Shown here one piece after another: positions 45,986 through 58,029 of a stretch of 64,000 bases of DNA. The stretch spans positions 115,203,741-115,267,740 of the forward strand of contig CM041465.1 in assembly GCA_023213395.1 (NCBI GenBank). The letters are read 5' to 3'. This DNA is from Cycas panzhihuaensis (taxonomy: Eukaryota; Cycadophyta). Position numbers and translations under genes: made by a program. The notes beneath the pieces are model-generated. The model was given only the letters and a program-made list of their open reading frames with translations. It was not told the DNA's origin and searched no databases. Position 1 is the stretch's first letter. Every line of letters starts with the position of its first letter.

Positions 45986-47227
45986 GCATGCATCTTTAAT
46001 CCCAGTTTCTTTACCAATGCTTCTGAAATTAAATTCTTTTGGCTTCCTCCATCAAAGATGGCATCAACCATACTTTACTTCACTTGGATTCTTACCATGA
46101 AGAGCTCCTCTCTAATCTCTGGATCAACTTGCTTAGGGATGTCTCCAGGCTCCGCATTAGCCATGAGCATCAACTTCTCATTGGCTTCTTCAATGCTGCC
46201 AACATTTTCATCACCTACAGAGTTGAGTAAAGTTTTACCTTCACTCTTAACTTTACCTTTCCCCTTGTTCTTGGGTCTTTTCTCTGGGTGTAGAAACCAA
46301 CAGTCTTCTACGCTGTGACCCGCTCTCTTGCAATAAGTATAAGTGATTTTGATTTGGGTGGTATTGGCTTGTTTCATCTTACCAAAACCTCTAATGGATT
46401 GTTGTCCAACTTTACTTGGAAACTTCATTCCTCGAGCAGGTTTGTTGCTACCTTCTGAAGGTGTAAACCTTTTCCTTTCAGCATGAACCTTCTTATTCCT
46501 CTTTTCTATGGCAATCACCTTCTTGCTGGCTTCGTCAAGCGATTTGACTTCAAACAATTAAAGTTCTTGCTGAATATGCTGGTGTAGTCCTCTAATATAT
46601 TTCAGCATCATGTCTTTACCCAGTAAAGAGATGCCCAACACAACAACTTGCCTTTGAAATTCTATTGTGTAATCTTGGACATTTTGGCCTCTTTCACCGC
46701 TTGTAATATTGCCATCTAATCCTCTGTTGCTCTTCATATCCAACAGGATAGAATTGCTTCTTTATGAGGATTTTAAACTGTTGCCAAGTGATTTCATTTA
46801 TATTATGGGATTTAATGTATGCATTCCACCAAACTAATGCATGTTTAGATAATTTTAACCTAGCAAAAGTTATTTTCTGCTGGTTTTTATACCCATAAAT
46901 AGAGAAATAAGTTTCTAATTGGTCTAGCCAATTATCTAATTTTTTGGCATCCAACGTTCCATCATAGATGGGCAATTCAGGCTTTGCCTCTACCTTGAAT
47001 AGATGTGTGAATACTGCCGGATTGTCATCTTCTTCATCATTTTCTTGTTGGTCTTCTACCAACTCTTCATTCGTCTCTTCTTTCACCGGTTCTTCTTCTT
47101 CCTTCTTTACGCCTTTGGCTGTTGAAGAAGAAGTTGCAACTAGCTGCGCCACCAACTGGATCAACCTGTCGAGGTTCTGCTCCATTTTCACGAACCTTTC
47201 CTCAATTTTCTGCTCCGGATCAGCCAT
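45986..47227 (-). pseudogene. G1 gag and protease N-terminus
   Basis: The start is taken at ATG 47227 (MADPEQKIEERFVKMEQNLD), which gives a coiled, then acidic, N-terminus. Gag motifs: PIYDGTLDAKKLDNWLDQLE, LVWWNAYIKSH, QFKILIKKQFYPVGYEEQQ, then after a frameshift near 46720 QDYTIEFQRQVVVLGISL. A variant knuckle (YTYCKRAGHSVEDCW, C-x-C or C-x2-C variant) lies near 46330. The protease starts IFDGGSQKNLIS with the first Ser/Thr-Gly motif altered (DGGS). A TAA at about 46558 interrupts. The frame runs into the solo LTR insertion at 45985. Confidence 0.85.
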
Positions 47228-47407
47228 TCTCCTTTGCTGTTTTCTTTCTCTCTCCAGAGGCTCAGTTAGAGGTTCACTTGTTAACAGATATTGGTATCTA
47301 GTTTTCATAAAACTTCTATAATGAAAGCAAGAGGATTTTTCTCCTTTTCTTTTCTTTCCTTTTCTTACTTTTTTTCTTTAAAATCCCTAAAATCCCAAGG
47401 GTTTCAA

Positions 47408-47426
47408 GAAACTAGCTCTGATACCA
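47408..47426 (-). promoter_or_regulatory. Primer binding site of G1 (initiator Met tRNA)
   Basis: The sense strand reads TGGTATCAGAGCTAGTTTC seven bases inside the 5' LTR. TGGTATCAGAGC is the complement of the plant initiator Met tRNA 3' end. Confidence 0.92.
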
Positions 47427-47433
47427 AAAATAT

Positions 47434-48597
47434 TGATCTAAATCTTGAATGGGAAAGTGAAAACTTTAACCAATTGAAAAAAAATCTAGAACAATATACA
47501 TATTATTACATAGAATTTAAAATTTCTAGAATTTTCTTACAAAAACCCCTTTGTTTGTGCTCTGTTGAGCATGCAATGGACCGCTAAAGACATTTTGGGA
47601 GAGAGAGAATGAGAGTGGCGCTTCTTGAAATTTCCGCTCATTTCTTTGGAACCTCCGTCTCGAAGTCTGCAAAGTCGTTTTTAGTTTTCTGTACCAAAAA
47701 CCCCATTTTGGGTGAGGAAGACTGGCTAGCATCTCTTCTGAGACTGCTGCACTTTCATCGCTTCTTCCGGACTGTGGCTACGATTTTCGGGCTCCTTCCG
47801 GATCCACAGAATCTGGTTTTATCCGCGAATCGATGTGTTCTCCAACGCAGCTTTTCCACACTGGAGTCGTTTCTCCTTAGGAAAGTTACTTTCTTCGCTT
47901 TCCTTGAATCTTGCTCCGTCTTGCATCTTGCATCTTGGCGTCCTCTCTTTCATGTCAAGAATCACTGCCTTCATCCCCCGGATTCCTCTCTCGAATTTCG
48001 TTTTAAAGTGTTTCCATTTGAGAGAGTTATTACCATTTTTCTGTTTTCTAACGGCTTTCAAAACGGTTTGGAAAATTTTGGGAAAATCCATTTATTTTGG
48101 AGTTTTCCCTCTTTGAATGAGTAGAGGACACGTGTGTGCACCTTTTCCTCAAATTTCATGCCAAACGGTTACCGTTTGAGCTGCCAAAACCATTCCTGTT
48201 TTTATTATTTTCTATTTTTTGACTTCTGCAGTAGCAGGCCAAGAGTAGCTCAAGATGCTGTGAGCGTAGCACTAGAAGCTCAGAAGCTCCGTAGCAGCCC
48301 GTGCGATAGCAACCGTAGTAGCACTTGCGTAACACCTTGGTAGCGCCTTGGTAGCAATTATAGCACCTTAATAGCACCTTGGTAGCAGTTGTAGCACCTT
48401 AATAGCAACTCGATAGCAGTTATAGCACCTTTTTGTACTTGTAGAAATATAATGTTTTTACATTTTTAAGCCTTTTAAAGGCATATCTCTACTAAATGAA
48501 GACTATTAAGCCTTGTTAAGGTAATTTCCTACTACATAAAGACCATTTACATGAAAAATAAAGTATTTAGAGCATTTTAAAGATCCGAAATGGATCA
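47434..48597 (-). repeat. 5' LTR of G1
   Basis: Partner of 39043-40178; TG at its plus-strand start and GGATCA at its end. It has the same TAGCACCTT minisatellite near 48300-48430. Confidence 0.9.
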
Positions 48598-48602
48598 GCA
48601 GA

Positions 48603-49510
48603 AGAGTATCCACATACTCCTATGAATCTACTGTTGATTCATCTTCAGAAAGATCTTCATGCTCTTCTGATTCCACAAATGGCTGCATTTCAAACTTAAC
48701 TTATTGATGTTCATCTTGCTGCTCTTATTTCATTTCAAATTTTGCTACATCATACGATTTTACAAGGGGAGATTCATCAAATATGACATCTTTGTTAATA
48801 GTGATTTTATGGGCAGTAGGATCCCACAACCTGTATCCCTTCACATCATCCTTATCACCATAACCAATAAAGATATATCTCTTGGATTTTGGGTCTAACT
48901 TTGAATGTTTACTTTTGTCAGTCCAGGCATAAGCATCATAACCAAAAACTTTTAAATTTGATAAATCACACAGATGTCCAGTCCATGGCTCTTCAGGAAT
49001 CTTACAATCTATTGCAACTGATGGTGACCTTTTTACCAGATAGCAAGTTATTTGAACAGCTTCTGCCCACAAGCCCTGCTCCACTCCTGCATTACTTAGC
49101 ATGCTTCTTGCTCTTTCCAGGAGTGTCCTATTCATGCACTCAGCAATGCCATTTTACTGTGGAGTATAGCTAGTGGTCTTATGTCTTTCGATCCCAGTTT
49201 CTCTGTAATAGTTCTCAAATTCCAAGGAGTTGAACTCACCTCCATTGTCAGTTCTTAAACATTTGATTATCTTACCAGTACTGTTCTCAACTAAAGCCTT
49301 GAACTACTTAAACACACTAAACACTTTAGATTTCCTTTTCAAAAAATAGACCCATACCTTCATGGAGTAATCATCTATAAATGTGACAAAATACAATGAT
49401 CCTCCACAAGATATTTTAGGGGCTGGCCCCTATACATGTGAATGTATGTAATCCAGAATGCCTTTACTAGTGTGACTCCCTACTTTAAACCTAAGTCTAT
49501 ACTATTTTCT
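48603..49510 (-). pseudogene. Copia C1 integrase core and C-terminus
   Basis: The frame at 49135-48725 reads MNRTLLERARSMLSNAGVEQGLWAEAV, NLKVFGYDAYAW, HSKLDPKSKRYIFIGYGD and YRLWDPTAHKITINKDVIFDE, all typical of copia integrase C-termini. Upstream (49500-49140) the catalytic core is readable in pieces with stops. Downstream of 48725 lies a weakly conserved linker that is cut by G1 at 48602. Confidence 0.9.
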
Positions 49511-49960
49511 AAAAACATAATGTTTACAGAAAGCCAAATCTGAAAGCTGCAAGTTAGGAAGTAACTTATGATTTATCAGCACCTTAAGTCCTTTCTCACT
49601 CATGTGCCCAAGTCTTTGATGCCATAGCTGAGTAGGATCTTTTGCAATCTTTGACGCTATAGCTGCTTGGTTGAAATTTGTACTTCCCACTAAAATATAA
49701 AGATTTCCTCTCCTTAAGGCTTTCACAACAACTAAGGCACCCTTTGACACCTTTAGGACTCCTTCATGACCTGTATGCTTAAAACCACCCGAATCTAATT
49801 CACTCAAGGAAATCAGGTTCCTTTTAAATCAGGTACATGTCTAACCTCAGTTAATATTTTGACTACCCCATCGAACATCTTAATTCTGATGCTACTAATG
49901 CCCACTGTCTTATAAGAAACTTTGTTTCCCATAAGCACATCACCACCATCAAGAGTTTGG
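49502..49960 (-). pseudogene. Copia C1 protease end and GAG-pre-integrase domain
   Basis: The GAG-pre-integrase motif LWHQRLGHMSEKGLKVL is at about 49650-49600, followed by CKHYVFRK, the start of the integrase zinc region. The preceding protease region is broken by stops near 49810-49960. Confidence 0.85.
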
Positions 49961-50019
49961 TATGATGAGAACCAACTCCTGTGTGGACACATGTGGTGCG
50001 AAGCACTTGAATCTAATAA

Positions 50020-50880
50020 CTAGTCATGGTGATAATAAGAAACATTACAAGCAACCAAGACATCATCATCCATACCTTCATTCAACTCCACCTGATTCGT
50101 CTCCTTGGCAGGATCTTCCTTTTTTTGGAACTCCTTCCTTTTGTAACAATCCTTCTTGAGGTGACCGGTCTTATTACAATGCCAACACCTGAGCTTACTC
50201 TTTTTGCTCTTTGACTTGGATCTCGATGTATCCCTAGAGTTTTGTCCTCTCTCAAACATTCTACCCCTTATTGTCATGGCTTCTGGTGTGGAGGTTTCAA
50301 GACTAGACTTCCTCCACACTTCTTCCATTAGCAAAGCACTCATAACAGAGTCATATTCTAATTCATCTGTAGTGCTAAAACTAATTGAGGTGACAATATT
50401 ATCCCAAGATTCAGGTAATGAGCATAACAGGGTAACTGCCTTATCTTCATCCTCAATTTTAACATCGATACTAGTCAATTGATAAATAAGAGTGTTGAAA
50501 ATATTTAAATGGTTAGTGATTTTAGTACCTTTCTTCATCCATAACGAGTACAGTTGCCTCTTCAGGTAGATTCAGTTCGTTACTGATTTGGTCATATACA
50601 TGCCTTCGAACCGGGTCCATAATCCTACTGCCGTCTGCTCCCTTACGATGTTAAATAAAACTTCATCCGCCAAGCACAATCGTATTATGCTAAGTGCCTT
50701 TTTGTCTAAATCATCCCATTCATCATCGTCCATCCCTGCGGGTTTCTTCAATTTTCCTGTAAGGGCTTTGTACAAACCCTGCTGTACAAGAATATTATAC
50801 ACTTTTAGCTTCCACAACTCGAAGTTGTTCTTGCCATTGAATTTCTCCAACTCAAACTTTGCACTCGTTAGTTTTGCCAT
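50020..50880 (-). pseudogene. Copia C1 gag
   Basis: Start at ATG 50880 (MAKLTSAKFELEKFNG). Gag motifs: NNFELWKLKVYNILVQQG, DKKALSIIRLCLADEVL, TRFEGMYMTKS, then TNHLNIFNTLIYQL and DEDKAVTLLCSLPESWDN. The zinc knuckle CWHCNKTGHLKKDC fits C-x2-C-x4-H-x4-C. A break lies between 50572 and 50538. Confidence 0.9.
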
Positions 50881-50936
50881 TTGGTGTAGAAAAGCCGACA
50901 CCAAAAGCCTTCACAAACTTGCTGTAAGAAAAGGAG

Positions 50937-50952
50937 TGGCTATAATACCACT
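50937..50952 (-). promoter_or_regulatory. Primer binding site of copia C1
   Basis: The sense strand has TGGTATTATAGCC, the initiator Met tRNA complement TGGTATCAGAGC with two changes, next to the 5' LTR. Confidence 0.75.
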
Positions 50953-51600
50953 TGTTGAGAATAGAAGGTCCAACCCTCTAACAGCCACCAAGATCTATTA
51001 CTTTCTTATAACTAGTTACAGAAATGAAACATACAATTATATACAAGTTCTTAAAGTCAGAGATTATACAGTAACAAGATAATGAAAGCTAAAACATCAC
51101 ATGTATACCCGATATAACATGGTAAAACCCTAACAGTGTGCTAGGGAAACATCCACACAGGAAAGGTAGCGATCTTTATTGCTGCAAAATGGAGAAATAG
51201 TACATCACAGATACATAGTGCTCTCTGGAACAACAATCAGCCGCCGCCCTCTTCACAGTGCATTGCATAACATTACAACATAATAAGAAAAGCCCTAAAA
51301 TAGACTACATGAGAGGACATCCAAGACCTAAAAAAATATCAACCGTAGAATCTAGGGTATTTTTATTGTACGACCCTGATTCTCTTTACACTTTAATAAG
51401 GTTTACATGGTCAATTTTTTGAGTCGAGGGCTATCGCCCTCGAACCCCCTCCTAATGGGAGGCGTTCTACGCCCCCCGTACCCCCCTACCAAGGGGGGCT
51501 CCTGCCCCCCTTGGAACCCCCCGAGAAAGATTAGGGGGGGAAACCGTGCCGAAAATAGGCCATAATTTTAGGCCTATAATTGTTATCACAATACCTAATA
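50953..51600 (-). repeat. 5' LTR of copia C1
   Basis: Partner of 36702-37347. The outer end reads CCTAATA where the other copy has CCCAACA, two C-to-T changes. Confidence 0.9.
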
Positions 51601-51608
51601 TATATATG

Positions 51609-51641
<33 letters not shown>

Positions 51642-51718
51642 GTACATATATATATGTACATATATATATGTATATATATATATGTATATATATATATGTA
51701 TATATATGGTTCTATGGT
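51601..51718. repeat. (TA)n microsatellite array, right part
   Basis: TA with TGTA and TACA interruptions, the continuation of 35667-36701 beyond copia C1. Confidence 0.95.
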
Positions 51719-51825
51719 CACTACACAACCTCCTACTTATGCATATAGGATATTACATGAATATATATATGGTGCTCAATGGCTATTACACAACCTTCTA
51801 CTTATGCATGTGGGATATTAAGAAG
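51705..51825. repeat. Two direct repeats of about 58 bp
   Basis: TATATATGGT, then TACACAACCT-CTACTTATGCAT-and-GGATATTA occurs twice (about 51705-51760 and 51766-51822). Confidence 0.85.
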
Positions 51826-51849
51826 AGGGAATAAGTAGAAGAAATAAAA

Positions 51850-52640
51850 TATATAAGAGAAGATAAGGGACAGAAGAAGTAGAAGATATAAGATAATATA
51901 AGAGAAGGTAAGTTAGGGGTTATATCTTTAACATAGAGCTAAAGGACTCACGCTACCACACCATAAAGGAATGATTAGAGCAGGGAAAGAGATAAGGCTA
52001 ATGAGGTAGGGACTTCATAATGCCTAAGAGTAGATTTTCCTATAGGTAGCTTTAAGACACCATAATAGTAAGAGGTAGTGAGGGGATTTCTATACCATAT
52101 TTGTATTATTATTTAGGAAGAGGCAAACTAGCTTTGTGAGAATTAAGACATATATAGTTAACATCTCATTAGGCATTTATATTCAAAGAATCTATTCATA
52201 AGGGACACAAATTTAAACCATGCCATTCTACTAATGATTTAATCTATAAAGAAGAGGGGGGAGTTGTCCTTAGGGTAGGCATTATTAATATCTCTAAAGA
52301 TAATGTAGATACAAATCACCCCATTCTTCTTAGCAACTAGGATAATGTTGGAAACCTAGCATGGATAATCTATTAAGGGGACAATACCTATATTATAAAA
52401 CTTTTTAACCTCCATTTAATAGTGATTGAGTGCTTAGGATGGATAGGAAACTACTTCTATCTTATGGATTTGGCTCTATGGATAATCATAAGATTATAGA
52501 TGAAGATCCTTGGGCTTATGCCCTTCATGTTTGTATAGTCCAATGTAAACACATCTCTAAACTATCAAAAGAGCCTTGAGTATTAGGCTATCTCTTTAGG
52601 GGAGCATTCTACTCCTACTTTTATGATCTTACTAGGAGCG
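51850..52640 (-). pseudogene. Element B reverse transcriptase, N-terminal part, decayed
   Basis: The plus-strand sequence 52260-52500 follows T 12329-12530 (GAGTTGTCCTTAGG against AAATTGTCCTTAGGACAAG; CCATTCTTCTTAGCAACTAGG against CGTTCTTTTTAGCAATGGG; AACCTCCATTT). These are the GAIRICVDF and upstream motifs. Only the first part of RT remains. No open frame. Confidence 0.7.
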
Positions 52641-54775
52641 ATGGTGATGTCTAAGTTTCTCCTATAAAGAAAACATTCCCCTCCTTAAAATGAGGAGCTT
52701 GATTAGTAGGTGGATCAGGGAGATTCGGAGTTAGGGTAGGCTTGGCTAAAGGAGAACTAATGACATGGCATTTCCAAAATCCTAGCTTATAATGATTTAG
52801 AGGAAGATTGGGGGAATCCCCTTGCAAGGTGTTCTAATAACACACCATCATTCTCGAAATAATCAATGCTATTAATGACCTTGGCTTAAGTGGTGGGCTT
52901 ATGGTTTTGAGTAGAAGGGTTTATGCTTTGGTTAAACCACTAATTAAAGAAATGTAGAGGGTACTCAAAAGAGTCAGATCCTTAGTGCTAACGGCATATA
53001 TAACTCTCTTCCTTAGGGGGTAATCACAGGGAAGGGAAAGTTGGTTGGTTTTAGGTTCTTAGTTAAAGAAATGGGGCCCTATTGGTTCATTAAGAAAAGG
53101 GGATGAAGGGGAATTACAAATGATGGATTTATTATGAAAAATAGTGGAATGACTCAATATCCAAGTCATAGATTAGAGGGACTTAGATTGAATCAAGCTA
53201 TATGATAATTAGATGAGGAAAATCCCAAATATAATAAGCTCCATTTGTGGTAGGGAAAACACTCTCATTTGGAAAGCACTTAAAAATACTAAGAATATCA
53301 TTCAAATGGGTAACTAGTTAGGGGATTCCCATATGGTAGGTGGATCAAAAGGTGGGTTAAGTAGAGGGTAGAGCTAGAGGTTGTGGCTTGGCAATTTCTT
53401 CAAAAAAGTCTAGGTGGTAATTATGGATAAGTTGAAGACCATGATATTTAAGCCAATCTCACTAAAAGTGGGATACCCTATGGGGTAAAGAGGTTAATGA
53501 TACAACTTGTGGGTTCTCTATAGTATCCTATTGGGACTTAGGTGGAGGAGATATCCTTTGAATAAGACAAAATAGAGGGGGAATATCTTTATGAGATGAA
53601 TCCCCTTAGGATTGAGAAATTATGGCTACTTAACATGCATAAGACCCTGTGTCTTATTGATTGGATTTAGGATCATTAAGGACAACTGAGTATCTATAAC
53701 TACCCATACCAATTAGGGCAAAATAAACCAAATTAGACCCTAAATAAGGAGATTGATCATCAAATTAAGGGCTTGAATATTAGAAAAGGGACTCAAATGA
53801 AGGATCTTATTCAAGTACTTTACTAGCTACAATATAAAAAATGGCTTAAATAGTAGGGTGGGATGAATGGGTAGGTAGTGGTTCATGTGTAACATTGTAC
53901 ATACTTTTATTGTGGACAAACTTCTATTGGCCCTACAAGAAAGAGAAAACTACCCCCATTTGGTCTAATGAGGGTCATCCTAAAAGGAGGTTATAATTAA
54001 CATCAATATCAAGGACCATGATCTTAATGAGGATGATTTTACCCTCAAGGGTGAGGGGGATGGTTACTCTTTTAAGGGGGGATTTCTTATTTCCATAATA
54101 CCCTAGGTATTTCCATAGATTATGTTCAAGGACCTAGTGCTAAGTTTCTCAAGCATTTAGGGTAGTATAGAATTGAACAAAGATCAATTATCTACCACCC
54201 TTCTATTCGATGGAAAACTCTATAGGCTTAATGATTATGGAAAAAGATGAATGCCAAAGGTTCTTATGCTCTTTTAGAGGTGGAAAATCCTTAGGACTAA
54301 GGATGTTAATTGCTAGCCTATGGGCTTAACACAAACCATATATATCGAGACTTTTTTATGACCTAAGGCTTCTAGAAGTAGGTTATATTATTTAAGATAA
54401 CTTCACAAAACATCCATCATAGACATACCCATAAAAACTATTTGAAGTTCCTCAATAATTAAGAAAGACTTGCCCTTTCTTATGGGTTAGGGAAGGGCCC
54501 TTATAAGTTTATATTAACTAGGGTAAACAGGGCTAGTCTTTAGAAGAAGAGGAATCCTTATTAGTTACGCATTAATTGGTGGTTGTTGGAAAGAAGAGAC
54601 TACTTCAACCTCTTTGGCTACTTAAGCTTGGGTTCTGATAAATACTTGAGTCATGTAAAGTACATAAATAACTCTTTTACCCTTAGAACTATAATATTAA
54701 GAAGCTTTAATAAACTCTTGGTCTTCAGAAGAAGATCTCATTGGCTTAGGTTAGGACTTGTCCTTAGTTTGATTG
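52641..54775 (-). pseudogene. Element B protease and linker, decayed
   Basis: Colinear with T 12640-14100. For example, 53965-54060 (GGAGGTTATAATTAACATCAATATCAAGGACC, and ACCCTCAAGGGTGAG) matches T 13570-13655, the LLLGHPWL to VLADVVVLDVDV part of protease. 54420-54500 matches the MDELHTVATGMSL part. Full of stops. Confidence 0.7.
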
Positions 54776-55396
54776 TGTTAGATAATGTGATAACAATGTT
54801 TTGGAGGCTAAAATTTTGATAGGTTGGCAGTGTGATTTCCCCCCCAAACTTCCTCGGGGCGTTCTAAGAGGGGTGGGAGCCCCCCTTGGCTAGGGGGTGC
54901 AGGGGCGATAGCCCCTGACCCAAAAAGCTAGCACTAAAGAGCATACTAAATTGTAAAGAGAATCAAGGTTGTTCACTAAAAATACCCTAAATTCTATGGT
55001 CGAGATTTATACCTTGTATGACTCTCTCATATAATCTGATTTAGGGTGTTTTTCATTATGTTAATGGTGTTCAATATATTTGGATGTACTGTGAGGAGTT
55101 GGGCGGTTAGTTGTTGTTGTTGTGAGCATTCTACTATAGAGTGTGTATATTTCTCCATTAATTAATAATAAAGATCAATACCTTTCTTATGTGGATGTTT
55201 CCCTAGCACACTAACAGGGTTTTACCATGTTATATTGGGTGTATATATGATTCTTGGCTTTCTTATTTATTTTATTATATTATCTCTAGTTTAAGAACTT
55301 GCATGTGAAATTAAAGTTTTGATTCCTATAACTAGTTATAAAATAGTTTAGATCTTGGTGGCAGTTTCAGGTTATTAGGACCTTGTCTTCTCAATA
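54776..55396 (+). mobile_element. Solo LTR of the copia C1 family
   Basis: It starts TGTTAGATAATGTGATAACAAT and ends CTTGTCTTCTCAATA. In between it follows the C1 LTR in sense: the C-run and TTCCTCGGGGCGTTC, GGGAGCCCCCCTTGGCT, GGGCGATAGCCC, GATTCTACGGTT-like and ACTAACAGGGTTTTACCA segments. Flanks are GATTG and GGTTG, an imperfect duplication. It interrupts element B and is older than C1 by its divergence. Confidence 0.8.
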
Positions 55397-57880
55397 GGTT
55401 GGTAGGTGGGCTAGGCAAAGGTTTTCTTAGATGTTGGGGTCTTCCCTTTCCTTGTTGTTTTTACTATTAGGCTTATGGCTTAGGTGTTTTATGATTGGGG
55501 AAAGGGTCTTAATGGACTAGCTACTCAAGGTTGGGTTTAGATGCAAACTAAGGAGGAGTATCCTATAACAATGCTTACTTAAGATAATAAGTTTAGTAAT
55601 AAGTATCATCATGAATGCAATTTTTATAAATTAAACACCACCTTCTTTTTAGGAGGAGGGGGGGTAAGTGTGGGTCCTTTTTGTCCTAATAAGAGGTAGG
55701 GTTATTACCCTTGGTTAGAAGGGGGTTTTGGTCTACTTGGTAAACTAACCTATATCTATATCAGGGAATAGGTGGGTCTAATTGGCTTTGTGCTAGTTAT
55801 AATTTAAGGTCCTTCAACATTCACTCAATTAAATAAACTATAGAAGTCATGGAGTCCATAGTTTATCAATGTTATTGACATAGGGCCTCGAAGGTTATAA
55901 CTATGGCCTTTGGTCTTGTGGTGGAGGTGGTGTCTCATGTCATGGGGGAACTTTTTCACCTTGTTTAAACCTTCTCAGATCTCAATAGATTTTAGAGAAA
56001 GGTACTTAAAAATGGTAGAGTCACACACATAGTTACATACATTTTGAGCACCTCTACATGGACTTTAGGATGAAGGGCATTGACAAAGATATCTTGTTTA
56101 AGTTCTTTGGGTAGAGTAACCTTGGAAGAGTGGAGAAAATCATGGAAGTAGTGTATGAGATCTCAATTAAGCTCATCTTGGCCTTATTTAAGGAATATAA
56201 ATGCTTTATGCCTAATCTCAAATTGATTTAGCATATTAAAGTAATTTACAAAGATGTCCACCAACTGCTAAAAGCAATAGATGGAGTGGGTAGATAAGTA
56301 ATGGAACCACTTTAGAGCATTACCCTAGAGCGACCTAGTAAATAACTTTATCAAGATGTGGTCATATAGGTAATAATCAATTCATACCATGGAAAAGGCC
56401 TTAATATCGTCTAAAGGATATTGGGATAAAGTGCCCTCAAATTTAGATACATCTAGGGGGTGAAGTAGCAAATTGGTCATAAGGGCTTTAAGGGATATAT
56501 CTTGGTTTTATAGTCAATAAAGGGGCATATCTTAAGCTGAGTTAAGGGATCAACTAAAAGAAAAGTAGGTTGAGGTAGGTAATCTTACTATGCTTAAGCC
56601 CCATTATAAGGGGTATACCTCTATTGGTAAGGTTAATATGGTGGAACATATCAGGAAATGCCCCCAAATTGATAAGAGGATGTTGCTTGGGCATATATGT
56701 TGAGTTTATGTGGTGTAGGTCCTCCATAGGGTTTAACACCATATAGAATACTATCTTATGCTATCATTCCCTAAGGCATAACTATATAAGATGGTGTAGG
56801 TGTGGGCCTTAACTAAACTTAATAGAGTTGAACAAGTGGAACTTAGTAAGTTAGAGTAGGATAGGGGACAATGGAGTGGTAAGGTGGTACATATGATTGG
56901 GTGCCTATGGGTGTAACTTGGTATAATGATGTAGAGTAGGTTTTCCCCATAGAACCCTCTAATCGGAGGGGAAACCCCATATGGGTAAAGAGGATCAACC
57001 CTAAAGGCAATCTAAGGGTGATGTCCAACTTACTCTCATTATTGAGTAACATACCTAGGTGGGACACAGGTAGACTATGCTGGTTAGATAAGATATGGAG
57101 GGGGATGAGGCATCCCCTAAGGTTTTATTGGATGAGGGTAAGTTGGAATAGGGGAAATGAGAGGGTTAAACAATGTAATTATTGGTTATGGAATAGAGCT
57201 ATGGAGGCCATTTATTAGAGGAATAAGTGGAGTGACAAGTGGAATTCATTGGGAAATATGTTAGGTGGGTTGAGGACTTACCACTAAAGTGGAACCTAGG
57301 ATAGGGCTACTATTGGTGGGGGTTAGGTAAGTAAAGGAGTATATGTGGTTATGGTTTATAAAGGAGTTTAGTACTATAAAACTTCTTACTATTAGGGTTG
57401 TGAAATAGGTGTTATAGGAACAAGGGTAGCTCTAAATAAATAATGGCCTAAGTGAGCTTGGTGTCTCTTATAACAACCTCAAATTATACTTTAAGGATGG
57501 CTATAGTATCCCATAAGGTGTTTTGGATTTAAAGTGGATTAGGGATTTACTCACTAACCTAGGTTTGATCAAAAGAAGGGCCTTGAGTAAATGACTTAAG
57601 GTCTTGGGAAGAGTCATGGGGTTGAATAGCTCTAATGATGTAAGTAGGGGAACCTATAGGATTCTAATAAAATAGATCTACTTCGTAGGGATTGTATGTT
57701 GGACCTACTAGCTCCTTATAAGGTACTTGTAATGTATATGGGTTGGTTCCTTAGAATAAATCCTAAGCATAGGCTTGATAAAGGTCTTGGGATTGATATG
57801 GATCTTGTATTAGGTAGGACACTTGTGATTGGTAAGGGGGTTGGGCCTAAAAGAGGTCCACAGACCACTCACATAAAACT
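55397..57880 (-). pseudogene. Element B gag and leader, decayed
   Basis: Colinear with T gag. 56040-56180 matches T 14960-15110, and 56260-56410 matches T 15180-15330 (the LMKLFPRSLQGDALKWFYHL part). 56500-57880 corresponds to the Pro-rich N-terminus and leader. Short open frames here (56554-56742, 56843-57067) are pieces of this gag. Many stops. Confidence 0.7.
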
Positions 57881-58029
57881 TGGCAAGCCATTAAGGATTG
57901 CTCAATGAGTGAAGGATTGGATGGATATGAGAGATCAAAATTAGATGGAGGGAGGCCTCTAAGCTAACAAGAGAGTTGTCATATATAAGAGGTAGATGTG
58001 GAAAACAAAAATGGTCTAAAATATTAGCA

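Larger units (their letters stand above)
39043..48597 (-). mobile_element. Chromovirus-type Ty3/gypsy element G1
   Basis: LTRs at 39043-40178 and 47434-48597, TG...CA ends, flanked by GCAAA and GCAGA (four of five bases the same). It inserted between integrase and RT of copia C1. Sense is minus: gag, protease, RT, RNase H, integrase and a C-terminal tail. It contains a 2513-base solo LTR; without that it is about 7.0 kb. Frames are broken by several stops and shifts. Confidence 0.9.
36702..51600 (-). mobile_element. Copia-type LTR retrotransposon C1, interrupted by chromovirus G1
   Basis: LTRs at 36702-37347 and 50953-51600; TATAT flanks both ends (36697-36701 and 51601-51605), as expected for insertion in TA repeats. 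Minus sense. Order gag, protease/integrase, RT, RNase H is that of Ty1/copia. Without G1 the element is about 5.3 kb, a normal copia length. Coding parts have several stops. Confidence 0.9.
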
